A DNA stretch of 64,000 bases, from NCBI RefSeq assembly GCF_023856365.1, contig NC_064538.1:8254435-8318434 (forward strand), given 5' to 3'. This DNA comes from Brienomyrus brachyistius (Eukaryota > Chordata > Actinopteri > Osteoglossiformes > Mormyridae). Positions 26,601 through 37,080 of this stretch are shown piece after piece. Made by a program: the position numbers and the translations under genes. The notes below the pieces were generated by a model. It was given only the letters and a program-made list of their open reading frames with translations, was not told the DNA's origin and did no database searches. Position 1 is the stretch's first letter, and every line of letters begins with the position of its first letter.

Positions 26601-28337
26601 AGCCAAGTTATTCATTCAGGTAACGTTAAGTACAATGTAAAGACCACTACATGTTCCATATCCTTACACTATCAGTAAAGCAATATTCTTACTTCTAAGT
26701 GTATTTTTGGTTACAGTTTACTTGAGGAGGCACAAATAATGTAGCGCCACACTCTTTCTTAATGTATTAATTAACCAGAAAGCGTCACTGATCGCTTAAT
26801 TCACCATTAATCAGTTATGATTAGGTTATTTCATGCAATTATATTTGTTCATGATTTGTACTTGAGTAGTAACTGAGTTACTTATGCGCCCTAAAGTAAA
26901 GAGTTACTGTATTTTCTTCCCAGATGTGTACTGAATGCCAGAAGGTGGGGATTCGCTTATACCTGGCAAACTGTAATGGTAGGTACAGTTAATCAGAATA
27001 AAATTAAATCTAGAGGTCAGTTGTTGATTAATTCCTTCTGTTAAAATTGAAGTCATCATCAAAAGCTTGGCACAGTACTATTTTAATCATCTTAGTGCAT
27101 TTTTAAACAGCATTCAAAAGTTTCTTTAACGAAATTACAGATGCATCATTATTAATTCTGTAAATTTTATGTTAATAATAGCATTTTCTTACATTTATGT
27201 TTAGCATATTGTTAAAGTTATATGTGTTGTTGGATATAGCTATCAGTAAATGTTTTGCTGGTATTTTAAATCTGCTAACATTGCATAATAAAATGTGGTA
27301 TAAAGATGATGATAACTCTGCATAGGCAGAATTTTGTAGTTTGGTCTGATGAAAAGTCTACTTTTGTCTCCTTAGAGAGAGTGCTGAAGATCCTGACCTC
27401 AAGTGGCCTGATGAACTACATGAAACCTCAGCACATTTTCGTTACGGTCCATGATGCAGTGGTCTACATTGAGCAGCAAAAGGTAAAAAGTCTTTTGGAT
27501 TTCTTCCTTGTCTTTCAGAAGACGATTATGGATTCTTTGCCTTCAGTTGAAATGAGTAATGAAAGATTGCATGTTCTACAAAAATATTTGCCAGACTGAA
27601 CTGGGCACTGGGCTTCTTTGGTAAAACTGAAAGCAAAATAAACCTGTAATGGATTTGGACAAATGTGCGTACAGAGGGTGCACATAATCCCTGTGTGGAA
27701 CAGGATTTCTCCAGCTACCTCTGAATTGGTACCTCTGAATTGGTACCTCTGAATTGGTACCTCTGAATTGGTACCTCTGAATTTGTACCTCTGAATTTGT
27801 ACCTCTGAATTGCCTGTAGTGTACGTGCCCTAGGATGAACTGGATCCTGTCTAGGATGCTCCCCTGCCTTGTGCCCTATACTTTCTGGGATGGTATAAGC
27901 AGTTATGGATAGATGAGTGGATTGGATCTGGACAACATGATCAGTTAGCAGAGGTGAAAATTTCAGGTCCAGAAAGCAAAAATCCAAACCAATATTTTGC
28001 TTCAACCAACCAGTTGAGTCCTCTGTGACTGTTGCTCATTTGCGTAACGTATATGTAACCCTGTAACATCCTGTAGTGAATACATTCTATGTGTTTCTCA
28101 CAAGTACACATTTACGCCCAGGTGACTGCTGGGATTATTGAGGCAGAGGCTGCTGGGATTGCTGCACTGAGAGAGGGTGGACTATATGCTGTGTACAGTT
28201 GTGTGCATCTCGCAGCAGTAAAGACCAGCACACTGTTGTCCTTTAGAAAGTGTTGCCTGTGTTCATGACCACTGCTTGTACTTGACTGTGTTGCACAGGA
28301 GAAGATTCCAGAAGGCACCAACACTATCTGGGTCTGA
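17083..28337 (+). CDS. slc26a10: SLC26A10, SulP/SLC26-family anion transporter (18 predicted exons)
   Basis: Predicted exons: 17083-17347, 18868-18978, 19556-19713, 19877-20041, 22110-22262, 22758-22840, 23783-23930, 24009-24122, 24500-24577, 24698-24793, 24883-24989, 25098-25167, 25922-26101, 26268-26322, 26528-26619, 26924-26978, 27376-27482 and a less certain last exon 28299-28337. All junctions are GT-AG and phases match, giving about 691 residues without a stop. The first ATG follows an in-frame TGA. The SLC26 core signature ([16 protein letters not shown], then [20 protein letters not shown]) is in exons 2-3. A glycosylation sequon (NSS) follows in a loop, and membrane segments run to exon 11. 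The cytosolic STAS domain begins at about residue 517 ([17 protein letters not shown]) and includes [16 protein letters not shown]. Wording and exon order match SLC26A10 better than A3, A4 or A6, as judged from memory of the family. SLC26 members exchange anions such as chloride, bicarbonate or sulfate at membranes; the substrate of A10 is not evident from sequence. The proposed C-terminus, NTIWV, is the weakest part. Confidence 0.93.
17647..17687. repeat. (GAT)n microsatellite in slc26a10 intron 1
   Basis: About thirteen uninterrupted GAT units lie 300 bases after exon 1. A pure tract of this kind is likely to vary in length between individuals. Confidence 0.95.
20297..20440 (-). pseudogene. 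Tc1/mariner transposase fragment in slc26a10 intron 4
   Basis: The - strand reads [19 protein letters not shown], the C-terminal catalytic block of a Tc1/mariner transposase (PDxNxIENxW with the last acidic residue). No adjoining N-terminal domain or terminal repeats were recognised, so this is a short dead fragment lying antisense to the host gene. Confidence 0.75.
20740..20882. repeat. tRNA-SINE/LINE tail relic with poly-C tract
   Basis: GGGGGTTAAGGGCCTTGCTGAATGG and the following AGCACAGAGGCTTAGCTCGCTGAGCCACTC belong to a dispersed family also seen near 48545-48655, 58125-58172 and 59205-59280 (GGGCCTTGCTCA). It ends in a run of C bases. Confidence 0.55.
21200..21460 (+). pseudogene. hAT transposase N-terminal (BED-finger) fragment in slc26a10 intron 4
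   Basis: The + strand frame from 21223 reads [13 protein letters not shown], followed by [12 protein letters not shown] and a His-rich end (SSHRHQQ). This resembles a BED-type zinc finger at the start of hAT transposases, where a V-W-x-Y-F-G motif precedes the C-x-x-C pair. One Cys of the pair is missing, and no catalytic domain follows. It is an inferred relic. Confidence 0.5.
23097..23540 (-). pseudogene. CR1/L2-clade LINE 3' end in slc26a10 intron 6
   Basis: A 144-codon - strand frame has the order expected at the end of a CR1/L2/Rex-type LINE reverse transcriptase: [20 protein letters not shown], then [25 protein letters not shown] and [12 protein letters not shown]. It is intact over this stretch but is only the C-terminal part of the protein. 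A long poly-C run adjoins it at 23069-23092. It lies antisense to slc26a10, between exons 6 and 7. Confidence 0.85.
26713..26910. mobile_element. MITE copy abutting slc26a10 exon 16
   Basis: The left end ACAGTTTACTTGAGGAGGCA and the right end TGCGCCCTAAAGTAAAGAGT...CTGT form imperfect inverted repeats. Shared wording (GAGG(A/G)GGCACAAATAATGTA and TGATTTGTACTT..AGTAACTGAGTTA) links it to the longer copy at 36292-36660. The right end is 13 bases before the first base of exon 16. Confidence 0.65.
27716..27811. repeat. 14-bp minisatellite, about 7 units
   Basis: The unit TACCTCTGAATTGG repeats in tandem about seven times, the last copies with TTTG for TTGG. It lies between slc26a10 exon 17 and the proposed exon 18. 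The unit length is not a multiple of three and it is not coding. Confidence 0.9.
27815..27925 (+). repeat. SINE tail fragment
   Basis: Diverged match to the tail part of the tRNA-derived SINE (TGCCTTGTGCCC, TTCTGGGATGGTATAAGC, GGATAGATGAGTGGAT). It directly follows the 14-bp minisatellite. Confidence 0.5.
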
Positions 28338-29023
28338 GGTGTCCCCTTCCCCATCTGATGAATGCAGTCCACAGCCCGCAGGAATAGAATGAGAAAAAGG
28401 AACTTGTTTCCCTGTGAAAGAGCAGGACCTTATAAACTTTACAGCACCTTCAGGGATACCTGACCAGGGGAGGATCAGTGCAGTCAGTGAAATGTGGGAG
28501 ATTCCACATGAAATACCACAGTGTCACCCCTAGGGGGAGACCTACTGCTGCACAGCTCTGGGAAATCCAATCTCGGCTGAAGACATGATGTTGCATGTAA
28601 AACTGTACAGCTAAAGTGTAGGAAAGAGTGCTACTTTATGATATGCCTTGTGGTATATTAGTCATCCTATAGGGATGTTTGAGTTCAGGATAAATGAGGC
28701 CACCTTTGCTGGACAAGATAAACTGAGACTGTGGTTCTTTGGGCCGGGAATAGTGCAGACTGCTCTCCACCACCGCATACTGCCAGCATACCTGTTAGAA
28801 AGCAAAGTGTTTCTCATACAGATTTGTGTCAAAATATGCTCCAAAACATACATGTAAGAATGTGAGTGCATTTAGTTCTGTCAAAGCACCAAAGTGAATC
28901 AAGATTAAACTTGTTTTTTCAATCCTTTAATCATTATACGTAGATGCTACGTTACCTCTGCGCATTAACAATGTTCATTAACTTTTCTGTATTTCACATT
29001 CTGATTTTAAAATGTACATTTTC

Positions 29024-29029
29024 AATAAA
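29024..29029 (+). terminator. candidate polyadenylation signal of slc26a10
   Basis: AATAAA in TTTTCAATAAACATG is the first well-placed canonical signal downstream of the proposed slc26a10 stop, implying a 3' UTR of roughly 0.7 kb. Confidence 0.45.
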
Positions 29030-29307
29030 CATGCGTTTTACACATTTTTGTAGTTGACCATACTGACATTTCAGTTTTTTGGATACAATGTCGTTTCTAA
29101 AATGTAACATAATCAAAATCAAGTTTACAATTATCAAAATGATATGAAGTTAATCCATAAAAATATGGTAAACACATACCATGAATCGCAAATGTTTGAT
29201 GTGAGCTGCATTATTTTTCTAATAAACTGCTATTTTGATGAGGAGGACATGTTTTAATGCATTTAAATGACTTCAGGCACATTAACATTCAGTAGGGCAC
29301 TGTTGCG

Positions 29308-29321
29308 GTGCCCCCTGCTGT
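29308..29321 (-). promoter_or_regulatory. candidate CTCF site
   Basis: The - strand ACAGCAGGGGGCAC fits the CTCF core CCASYAGRKGGCRS at 13 of 14 positions. It lies just beyond the 3' end of slc26a10, with opposite orientation to the weaker site at 3362. Confidence 0.4.
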
Positions 29322-29706
29322 CATTCTCTCATCACTACAATTTCACTTTGCTGCTCACAACAAAAACAAAACAAAAACTTTCTTACTTAATTTTTCATGC
29401 CAATATAGGAGTTTTTCATTTTGAAATTTTTAATCTCTAGGCAGCTTTCAAACCTGGTGTTTCTTATTAGGCACTTTGCCATTGATATTGCTCAAAAACC
29501 CTAAGATAATAATAATAATGACTTTTGCACAGTACTGTATATAATGTAATGGCAATGTGCTGAAATACAAAATTTAACTGACAGTCATCAAAACCAGTAC
29601 TATGAAGTTTATACTAAAGGAACAGTGAATGACATGTACAATCTCCTAAAATGCCTTTTTGACCATTAAATATAAAATTTGTGGCAACCAAGCCATGTTC
29701 CTTTAC

Positions 29707-29882
29707 CTTTCCGAATGGCATTGTATGATGGTCAATGTAGGGGCCAGTCACTGGTTTAGGGTGCTCACTGTCATCTGCTATGAGTGAGTGAGGTAGAACC
29801 CCACTATTCATCAAAGTTTGTAGTCTGTCATAGCAGAAGATTGTCTTAGTATCTATGGTCACAAAGGGACTGATGTCGTATT
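29707..29882 (-). CDS. orphan exon-like coding segment, product not recognised
   Basis: On the - strand a good acceptor (GTTCTTGTAG) opens a 176-nt frame that ends at a consensus-like donor (GGAAAG|GTAAAG). It would encode about 58 residues starting YDISPFVTIDTKTIFCYDRL, then containing ADDSEHPKPVTGPY and ending HHTMPFGK. The phases are 1 in and 0 out. The composition (charged, Pro and aromatic residues, no low complexity) looks protein-coding, unlike the surrounding AT-rich DNA. No partner exons were found within the window on either side. It could be an exon of an unidentified gene, a remnant of a lost gene, or transposon cargo. I do not recognise the family. Confidence 0.4.
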
Positions 29883-29885
29883 CTA

Positions 29886-31130
29886 CAAGAACACAGACAA
29901 AAAATTTACATACACCAACTTATTAGAGAAACCATGAAGAACAAAAGGAAATCACATGTACATTGACTAACAAGTTCATTTAACATTTATTGAATATTAA
30001 GTGACACCTTGGTGTTGATTCTCCCATGTGCGTAAGTCAAAAACGTGCGTAACTGTGCACTTTTTTCTTAGGGTTTACTTGTGCTTAGACTATAAATGCG
30101 CTTTGAGAGGAGTAACACCAAAATATGGGTGTGATGCATGTAATTTACCCTTACACACATTCTGGAACTGACTTAAGGCTGATTTATACTCATGTATAGA
30201 ACCTACATCACTGGTAGCCATGTACCCTACCCTATAAAATTTAACTTTTTTATATTTATTATACATTTAGAAAGAACAGGTACAATCAAAAACGCATGTG
30301 ATTAATTCATACAATTATATAAAAATGACATGACACAACATTATATAGACATTACCATTAGGACAGATTCAAGTAACATCTGCTTCGTCAACATGCCTAG
30401 TAGGTGAATCTAGCTGTCATGGGCTTGAGGCTGGACTCTTTAGTGATTAAAGTGTATCTTTTGTTTCTGCTTATCCCTGCTTATGTCTGATTTTGTAGTT
30501 ATATTCTGTTTCATATACAGTGCTGTGCAAATGTCCTAAGCCATCAAAGAAAATGATGTTGTAATGATCTTCACGTTGGAGTACAGCTATGATATTATGT
30601 CCATCAAAGCGTGCCAGCTTAGTCATTTCAAAACCGCTCCTAAAGTCACGACAGTATTTGCAGCAACCATCCAAAACACCCAAGTATTTTTTGATTTGAC
30701 CATAAACACACCCCCTATGGCTAATCAATACCTCACTGACTTTTGTTAATAACCATTAGGTCAGCTGTTCAAACCCAGGTGTGAGGACTCTTCAGCCAAT
30801 CAGTCCTCTACCTAGTAATCCACTTAGGGAGTTGCAGCAAAAACCTGCATACACAAACAGCCCTTTTTGGATAAGGTTGTCCACTCCTACGCTAGACAAT
30901 GCCCTCACTCCACCACTTCCTGAACCACTGCCAAACACTCCTTCCCAGACACATGTGTGAACCTGGCATTGTACAAGTGGATCTGTTTAAACAAGTACAG
31001 GTGTATTCTGCCAGATAATATCATCCACGCACTGAAAAGCAGACTCACAAGCTTATGACCAATCCTGTTCCACTCTTTTTCTTTTCAGTCTATTCAGTGG
31101 ATCTGTTACATCACCAAAGTGTGAAATGAG
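29886..31130. other. intergenic stretch with Tc1-like end relic
   Basis: No gene seen. AGTGCTGTGCAAATGTCCTAAG (about 30520) resembles the terminal sequence of Tc1-like fish elements, but no mate or transposase was identified. Confidence 0.4.
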
Positions 31131-31139
31131 TTGTGGAGC

Positions 31140-31495
31140 CACCCCAATGTCTGCCTAAAATCTCTTCATGCCCTTAAAATCAGCGGAATTTGAGCAGCTC
31201 TCACATTGTCTGGGCCTGTTTCCACTCCAAGGGCTGACACCCCATGTCCAAGAAACTGCATTTGAAACTGGATGAAATGGCACTTGTTAATGTTCAAAGT
31301 AAGTCCAGCTTTGCACAGCCTTGAGAAGTCCTTTTGTATATCTCTGAGGTTGACTTGGTGATGGTGAAAAAAATAATGGTCTCAATGTGCACAAAAAACA
31401 TTTTCCCTGTGACACCTCGTAAAACATGCTCCAGGATCATGAAATGGAGCTGCAGCATTTCGCAATCCAAAAACGTTCACATGGAATTGTGCTTT
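31140..31495 (-). pseudogene. Ty3-type reverse-transcriptase relic
   Basis: The - strand shows VNVFGLRNAAAPF, a broken catalytic region, then AGLTLNINKCHFIQFQMQFL followed by GHGVSALGVE. This is the usual order of a Ty3 reverse transcriptase from the FGL(C)NAP block to the FLGH block. A stop replaces part of the catalytic DD motif, and no flanking protease, integrase or LTRs were found. It is a dead fragment. Confidence 0.75.
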
Positions 31496-31879
31496 GATCG
31501 CGTGTCGTGATCGCGAGAGGGGAATCAGGATCGGCCAGACGGGAAACCAGGAAACAGGGTTTATTACAGCAGAATCAACAAGGCAGGGTAAACACGGTAT
31601 ACAACCACAATGACCAGACTGGGGAAACAGGCTACTTCAGATCACGTCATGCCAAATTATGAAGCACACAAGCACCTCCATGCAAGTAATTTCTTCTGAG
31701 AGTGATTTTGCCTCTGAGACAGTTTTGCTCTCATCAAGTGTTTCCTCTAGCTGCTCCAAGGCATCAAGAATGCCCCCCTAATTGATAACGTAAAACCTTA
31801 ACTGACTCTATTTTGGCTTCCCACCTCGTATCACTCAAAGGCTTAAGGGTTATGTACACAAACTCTTGTAAGACATCTC

Positions 31880-33110
31880 ACCTCTTTACAGAGGATGAGA
31901 ATGTTGTGTGCAGTCTTTGTTGTGTGCTAAAGAATGTCAGACACACTTTATTTGAAGAGGCTGCATCACACAGCAGAAGGTTAAGACTGTGACTACAGCA
32001 GGGGATGAACAGAGCCTCTGGATATTTCTGCTGTACTAGGCCTTGCACACCCTTGTACACTCCCCTCATATTAGTGCCATTGTCATAACTTTGGCCCCTA
32101 CAGTTAGCTACACCCAACCCCAGACTGTCCAGAACAGCAAACAGGCTGTCAGTGAAGCCTTGCCCAGTTGTATTCTTCACGACAGTGAAAGCCACAGGAC
32201 TCAGGTATTGTTGCTTTTCTGTTTTCGTCCGTATGCACATAACGCATAATTATTCAGGCCTGTTCTTGTTTGGAAATGTCAGGTGTACAATCCAATTCCA
32301 CTGCAAAGTATCTGGAGGCTTTTACCTGAATGCCGATTTTGCCAAGTACTGTACACATTCAGCAATGGAATGTAAGAACTCATTTTGTGTGCGTCATGGC
32401 AGGTAACTCTTTGTTTCTTTGGAGGTTATCTGACTAAGACCTCAAGAAAACCCAATACATTTCCATTTCTAGGACTGCCTAATTTAGCATCTTTCCCCCT
32501 CAGAGTAGGTTTCGTTCAGCAAGGAAGAGCGTAAAGTCAACTACCCTGGTGAGCACACCTCTCCAGTGTGCCTTTTCATGGTCTAGTGCCCTTTGTATGT
32601 CACTGTTGATTGTTTTCCCAGTGCGCATGCGGGATGCTACTTACTTCCACGTGAGGTAAGCGTTTATGTGACACCTGCTGGTTTCATGATGTTGTAAGGT
32701 TTTGGAAAGGCACTGCCAGTTATTGTATCCCACAACAAGGCGTCTATCAGCCACTTTAATGCAAAGCAGTGCACTTTGTACTTTTGGAGTACAAAAAACA
32801 ATCCCGAAGTACTTTTTCTCCACTGGATAAAATGCGTGAGCAATAACCTTTCGAAAAACACCTTTTTATCCGATCTGGGGTGACATTTGTTTGAATCATA
32901 GCTCATATTGCTGTCTTTCACCCACATCAACATTTTTTGCCGCATCCCCTCGCACTCCTTCTCCTTTTCTTTTTTTCTCATTCTGCCTTGAGCACCTGAT
33001 AACGTTTTTGCTCCCTCCACCCTGCCGCAGAGCGATGCCCCACCTCGTCAATGAGCGACAGGTTGCTACCACTCTGGCTACTACTAAATAATCGCTCAGC
33101 AGCACCGCCC
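31880..33110 (-). pseudogene. ZMYM/TTF-type hAT transposase-like pseudogene
   Basis: The - strand carries pieces in the right order. A basic KTLSGAQGRMRKKEKEKE segment (about 33010) starts it. A TTF-type zinc finger segment follows (NNWQCLSKTLQHHETSRCHI, about 32670-32730). Then a core piece has GQSYDNGTNMRG, followed by FIPCCSHSLNLLL (31878-32240). This architecture matches hAT-derived zinc finger MYM-type/TTF proteins common in fish genomes. Frameshifts separate the pieces, much of the catalytic middle is missing, and the C-terminal dimerisation domain was not found. It is not functional. Confidence 0.75.
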
Positions 33111-34021
33111 CCCCCCCCTCCAGTCACTGAGGAAAGTAAAGGAGATGGTGCCCATCACAGCAACATCACTGGTCAAAACATCTACTGCCAGTGGCCAGAC
33201 CTTACGCTTGTTAAATATTTTAAATAGCATATTTAGAGCATAGTAATGGGTTAAAAGCACAAGAACAGTTTTAAAACATAGATGTCAATGATATTATTTT
33301 TTTGTTTTGGCGCCCCTGGGTGGGTCGCCCATATGCACCATATATACTGCATACCCCATTTTTGCGCCACTGTCCTTAAGTCTTGAACTACATTGAAGAG
33401 ACCGACCGCAAAGCAGAGGTGGAAACATCATAGCCTAAGAGAACTTGATTTGTAATGTTCGTTTAAGGTGGTGCTGGGCATTCATTATGTTCATGTTGGT
33501 GAAGGTCCACCCCAAAAATTATATCAGGGCGGAGGACCTTAGCTTTGTTTTGCAGATGGAATTTGGATCTTGGAGAAAAAAAAAACATAGTATCCATCAT
33601 CTAAGGCCATCTTTAGTTACACACAGTCACTCTCATATCCACTTGTAATACTTGGTATCACAGGTTGCAATAAACCATGTGTGAAGGCAACATTCCAATA
33701 CCCAGTGGCCTAGCTTGTGGTGTAAACAGCGTCAGATGAGCTGGAGAAACATACGCTGGAGCTGAATGTGTGACTGATGTAAGGATGTGGATCCACTGCA
33801 AGATATTGCTGGATATGTGGTGAAGAAACTGTGGGGACAGGGAGTTATTCTACATTGTTACAGAGAGCGAAGGGATGCGTTTGAGTGTAAGCGACAGAGG
33901 TTAGAGATGAAGCTGGCTGCATAGTGACTACTGCATGGTACGTCAATGAAGAAGCTGTATGGTCTTGTTTGGATACTGAAGTCATCTGAATTTCTGCTGG
34001 CAATGGTGGTGATAACACTGT

Positions 34022-34110
34022 ACAGTGGTACCTCGACCCATGAACAGTCCTGCTCGCGAACAAATCGGGTTACGAACCAGATGTTCAAAAAAAATTTTGT
34101 ACCGGTTCGC
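34022..34110. repeat. pogo/Tigger-like terminal repeat fragment
   Basis: CAGTGGTACCTCGACCCATG, then CGAACAAATCGGGTTACGAAC, resembles one end of a Tigger-type element. The opposite end was not found cleanly. TAGCGGTACCTTTCAGTGG near 34342 is a weak candidate. Confidence 0.45.
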
Positions 34111-34285
34111 GAACCGTATTTCAAATTGCGAACACATAAACATCCCCCAAAAGCGCCCCAATGAACCACCTGAAACACGAAGAAGTGTATATTATGCCCC
34201 AGAACAGTTGTGAAATTTATAAAAAACTTGTAGATGTATGTCTTTACTATATCTCTGAAAAATATATCTGAAAAAAGAAAAAAAA

Positions 34286-34287
<2 letters not shown>

Positions 34288-34332
<45 letters not shown>
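34288..34332. repeat. (GA)n microsatellite
   Basis: About 22 uninterrupted GA units. Confidence 0.97.
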
Positions 34333-34333
<1 letters not shown>

Positions 34334-35130
34334 TTCTGTTATAGCGGTACCTTTCAGTGGTTGATAAACATGTTTGTGATGGTTTTTAACAGTCACATAT
34401 CTATGCATAAAACTACAGTACTTCATTAATAATATAATTAAGTAACTTATAGGTGTATCTCGTATCTCACTGTATCTCAATTAGGATGAGTTACTTATGA
34501 GGAGGTGTTTTGAGAGTGCTTAATAATTTATGACTGTTGTTTAAATTAAGTGCCTTTAATTTGTTTGGACAGAATGATTTTGGACTCTATAAGCACAAAT
34601 GTATCCCTCCATCTTTGTCAACTTGTCAGTCTCTATTCATGTGCGGTTCTCATGCAGTAACCATAGCAACCCTTGGTGGCAACTATACAGTCCTAATATC
34701 ATAGTAAAAGTCTCTCACGATGCTCATATTAGCTGGTGATTGTATTGCACTTTTATTTTGAATTATACATCAATGCACAAAATAGCGCTACATTCGCCTT
34801 ATTGTAAGATTTACGGTCTCACGCAGCTACAAAAGGCCACGAAAGGGCGGGCTTTAAGTAGATTGAAAGAAACAGTAGCCAATCGTTGCTTTGGCTATGA
34901 AGGTTAGAGGGTGTTCCCGAAGCTCATTATAATTCCTCTTACTAGGTACGTTCTAAAGGGCCTCCTATAACGTGTGTTTAGTGTTTTCTTTCTGTGCTGT
35001 TGTTTTTTTTAATTATAATTATAGATCTGGAAATCGAAATATTCTGCAAATTTTAAAGAGCCTGAAAGTTGAGACTTAGCCGGCGCTATAACATTATTAG
35101 ACGCTTAATACCCTACATGGTACATAATTA

Positions 35131-36107
35131 CGCTTCCGGTCACCAGCTACGCAGAATCGCAGCGAGTCCGTAGTTTTCCCGGTGCTGAAATTTCGGTTAT
35201 AATAATTGAAAGGCACGTGTGTAATTCTACAGGATATTATTGTACACAGCATTGCCAGTGGATGACTTACAGTTTCCTTCGGGCCGAGACGGTTAATGTC
35301 TGCTTCCGAGTCAATATCATCTATGTGAGTATTATGTTATAAATATATATACTGACATTTAGTAAACCATCGAAAGCTGATTAGTTTTAAGTGTTGGTAC
35401 TGCTTTGTTATTTTACCCTTGTTTATATGAAAAGATGTTTGTAATTTTACTGCTTTGGTGAATCGCATATGATACTAATAATAACGGATGTTTGTATGGA
35501 AAACTCATGATTTTTCGTCATCCAAAGAATCAATTAAGCAAGAGACTACGTGACGTTTTAATCGAATCGTGTTTTTTAAGAAAATAATTTGGTGAAAGTG
35601 AATCTTGGTCACATTTTCTTGGAAAATGCACACATTTTTTTTTTGCAATGTGTCTGTCCTGTCCTGTCCTGTCACGACAATGGAAACGGGTGTGGGTTAT
35701 TAGCTTTTCGTTCATTTTGTGTTTTCATGTTTCTGTGCAGGCGACAGAATGACCTGCCCTGAAGGGGAGGACAATGACCGACCCCTGACTTTTGTTTTAA
35801 CTGTGAGTGTGACTTGGACTGTTTCGCTTACAGTTCCTCCTTCAGCAAACCGGCGTAACGATGTGTCCTGTTCCGTAGTGGGACCGTGTTATGCGCCGAA
35901 CTTTCAGTTTTTTTTCGGAGGGTTAAACTTGATATTTGAGATAACAAATATGAAAAAGATAAGACTACTTCATAATAGACCATTTTAATTTAAGATGTTT
36001 GTTAACTAGAGCACTATTCATGTTTTTTTCTCCTTTTCTTTTTTAAAGTTAATAATTAGCCCAGTTCCGGGACATTCGTGATAGGGCTCAGGAAAGTCGT
36101 CTCTTTG
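35131..36107 (+). promoter_or_regulatory. c1galt1: probable c1galt1 promoter and three 5' untranslated exons
   Basis: An ETS-type site (CGCTTCCGGT, 35131-35140) lies in a TATA-less region. It is followed by a candidate first exon ending at 35324 (CTAT|GTGAGT). Two further exon-like segments have good signals: 35741-35802 (TTCTGTGCAG| to |GTGAGT) and 36049-36107 (a long pyrimidine tract then AAAG|, to |GTAAGT). The next acceptor (GCTTCTCAG) opens the coding exon at 37107. If spliced this way, an upstream ATG at 35296 starts a 16-codon frame reading MSASESISSMRQNDLP and a stop across the first junction. Such an upstream frame could dampen translation of the main frame. The exon set is prediction only. 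Confidence 0.45.
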
Positions 36108-36291
36108 GTAAGTCTGTTGTAGTTGCTACTCCATTAAACTGATATAAGGTTGCGCGAAAGGGGCAATTAGCCGTATTGAATTGTGTTGAATTAGCCGTAT
36201 TGCTATCTTTGGTGGTGATTTAAAGAGACAATGCTGTTACTTACAACTTTTTTAATGCGTAACATTCATGTGTCTGAACACGAATGGCGTT

Positions 36292-36660
36292 AACATTTTA
36301 CCTGAGGGGGCACAAATAATGTATCATTATGGCTACTTGCATCATAACTACAAATTAATTGTTGATTGCAAACTGTTCTAATGTGTGAGAATTCATTCAT
36401 GATGAACAAGCATCTTTTATCTCAAGCAAATAATATTTATTACTTTATCTGCTAATTATGTGAACCTTTATGGACTATTGAGGGAGGTACTGTATGAACT
36501 AATAATGAGTAACACATGTGAACTACTGATCGTGTTTGTTCATCATTAATGAATCTCTACATCTTAATTTTTAATCTTAAATAGACTAAATTTGTTAATG
36601 ATTTGTACTTCAGAAGTAACTGAGTTATTACTAAGTATTTGTGTCCCCTCAAGTAGTGTT
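36292..36660. mobile_element. MITE, longer copy of the 26713 family
   Basis: The left end AACATTTTACCTGAGGGGGC(ACA) and right end TGTCCCCTCAAGTAGTGTT are inverted repeats. The interior is AT-rich and non-coding. It lies in the c1galt1 5' region between the third untranslated exon and the coding exon. Confidence 0.65.
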
Positions 36661-36904
36661 ACAAGATATAGCTTTACAAACCCAGAAACATAAAAAAGAA
36701 AAGCAAAGTTAATTTTATCAAAAATAAATATTATTAAAATACAACGCTGATTTGAATTTTAAAAAGGATGTACAAATATGTAAAATATGTTTGTATAATT
36801 TGTTTTTAAACTTTCTTTGATAATACTGATTGTAAGTAATATTTGGGGAATGCATTTTAATTGGAAAAAGGTATCAATATTTTTACAGCACATGGCAAAT
36901 CGCA

Positions 36905-37080
36905 GAGTTTTTAATGGATTAGATGATCAGAAGGTTGCTGGTTCAAATCCCACGGTCAGCAGAGTGGTTTTACCATTGATCCTCTGAGCAAAGGTCCTTA
37001 AGCTCTAGTGCCCCAGGCACTCCGCTTTCTTTAAAAATGTATATCAATTTGGATAAATGTAACTGCTAAATAAATTAAAT
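36905..37080 (+). repeat. tRNA-derived SINE just upstream of the c1galt1 coding exon
   Basis: A degraded tRNA head with a B-box-like GGTTCAAATCCC (about 36940) is followed by a core (CTCTGAGCAAAGGTCCTTAA) and an L2-type tail (TTGGATAAATGTAACTGCTA, then AATAAAT). It is not a functional tRNA gene: no cloverleaf can be formed past the B box. It ends about 26 bases before the acceptor of the first coding exon. Confidence 0.7.

Noticed and set aside
27716..27811. CRISPR-like array
   Set aside because: Contiguous 14-bp minisatellite without spacers, in a vertebrate genome.
28121..28207. Possible extra slc26a10 exon (phase 0, acceptor and donor present)
   Set aside because: Encodes an unconserved Ala-rich stretch without SLC26 resemblance. 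The simpler model joins exon 17 to 28299.
30471..30749. Overlapping 85- and 61-codon frames
   Set aside because: Near a Tc1-like terminal relic but without transposase motifs; treated as repeat-derived non-coding DNA.
36940..36960. tRNA gene
   Set aside because: Only a B-box-like head; no acceptor stem or cloverleaf. It is part of a SINE.
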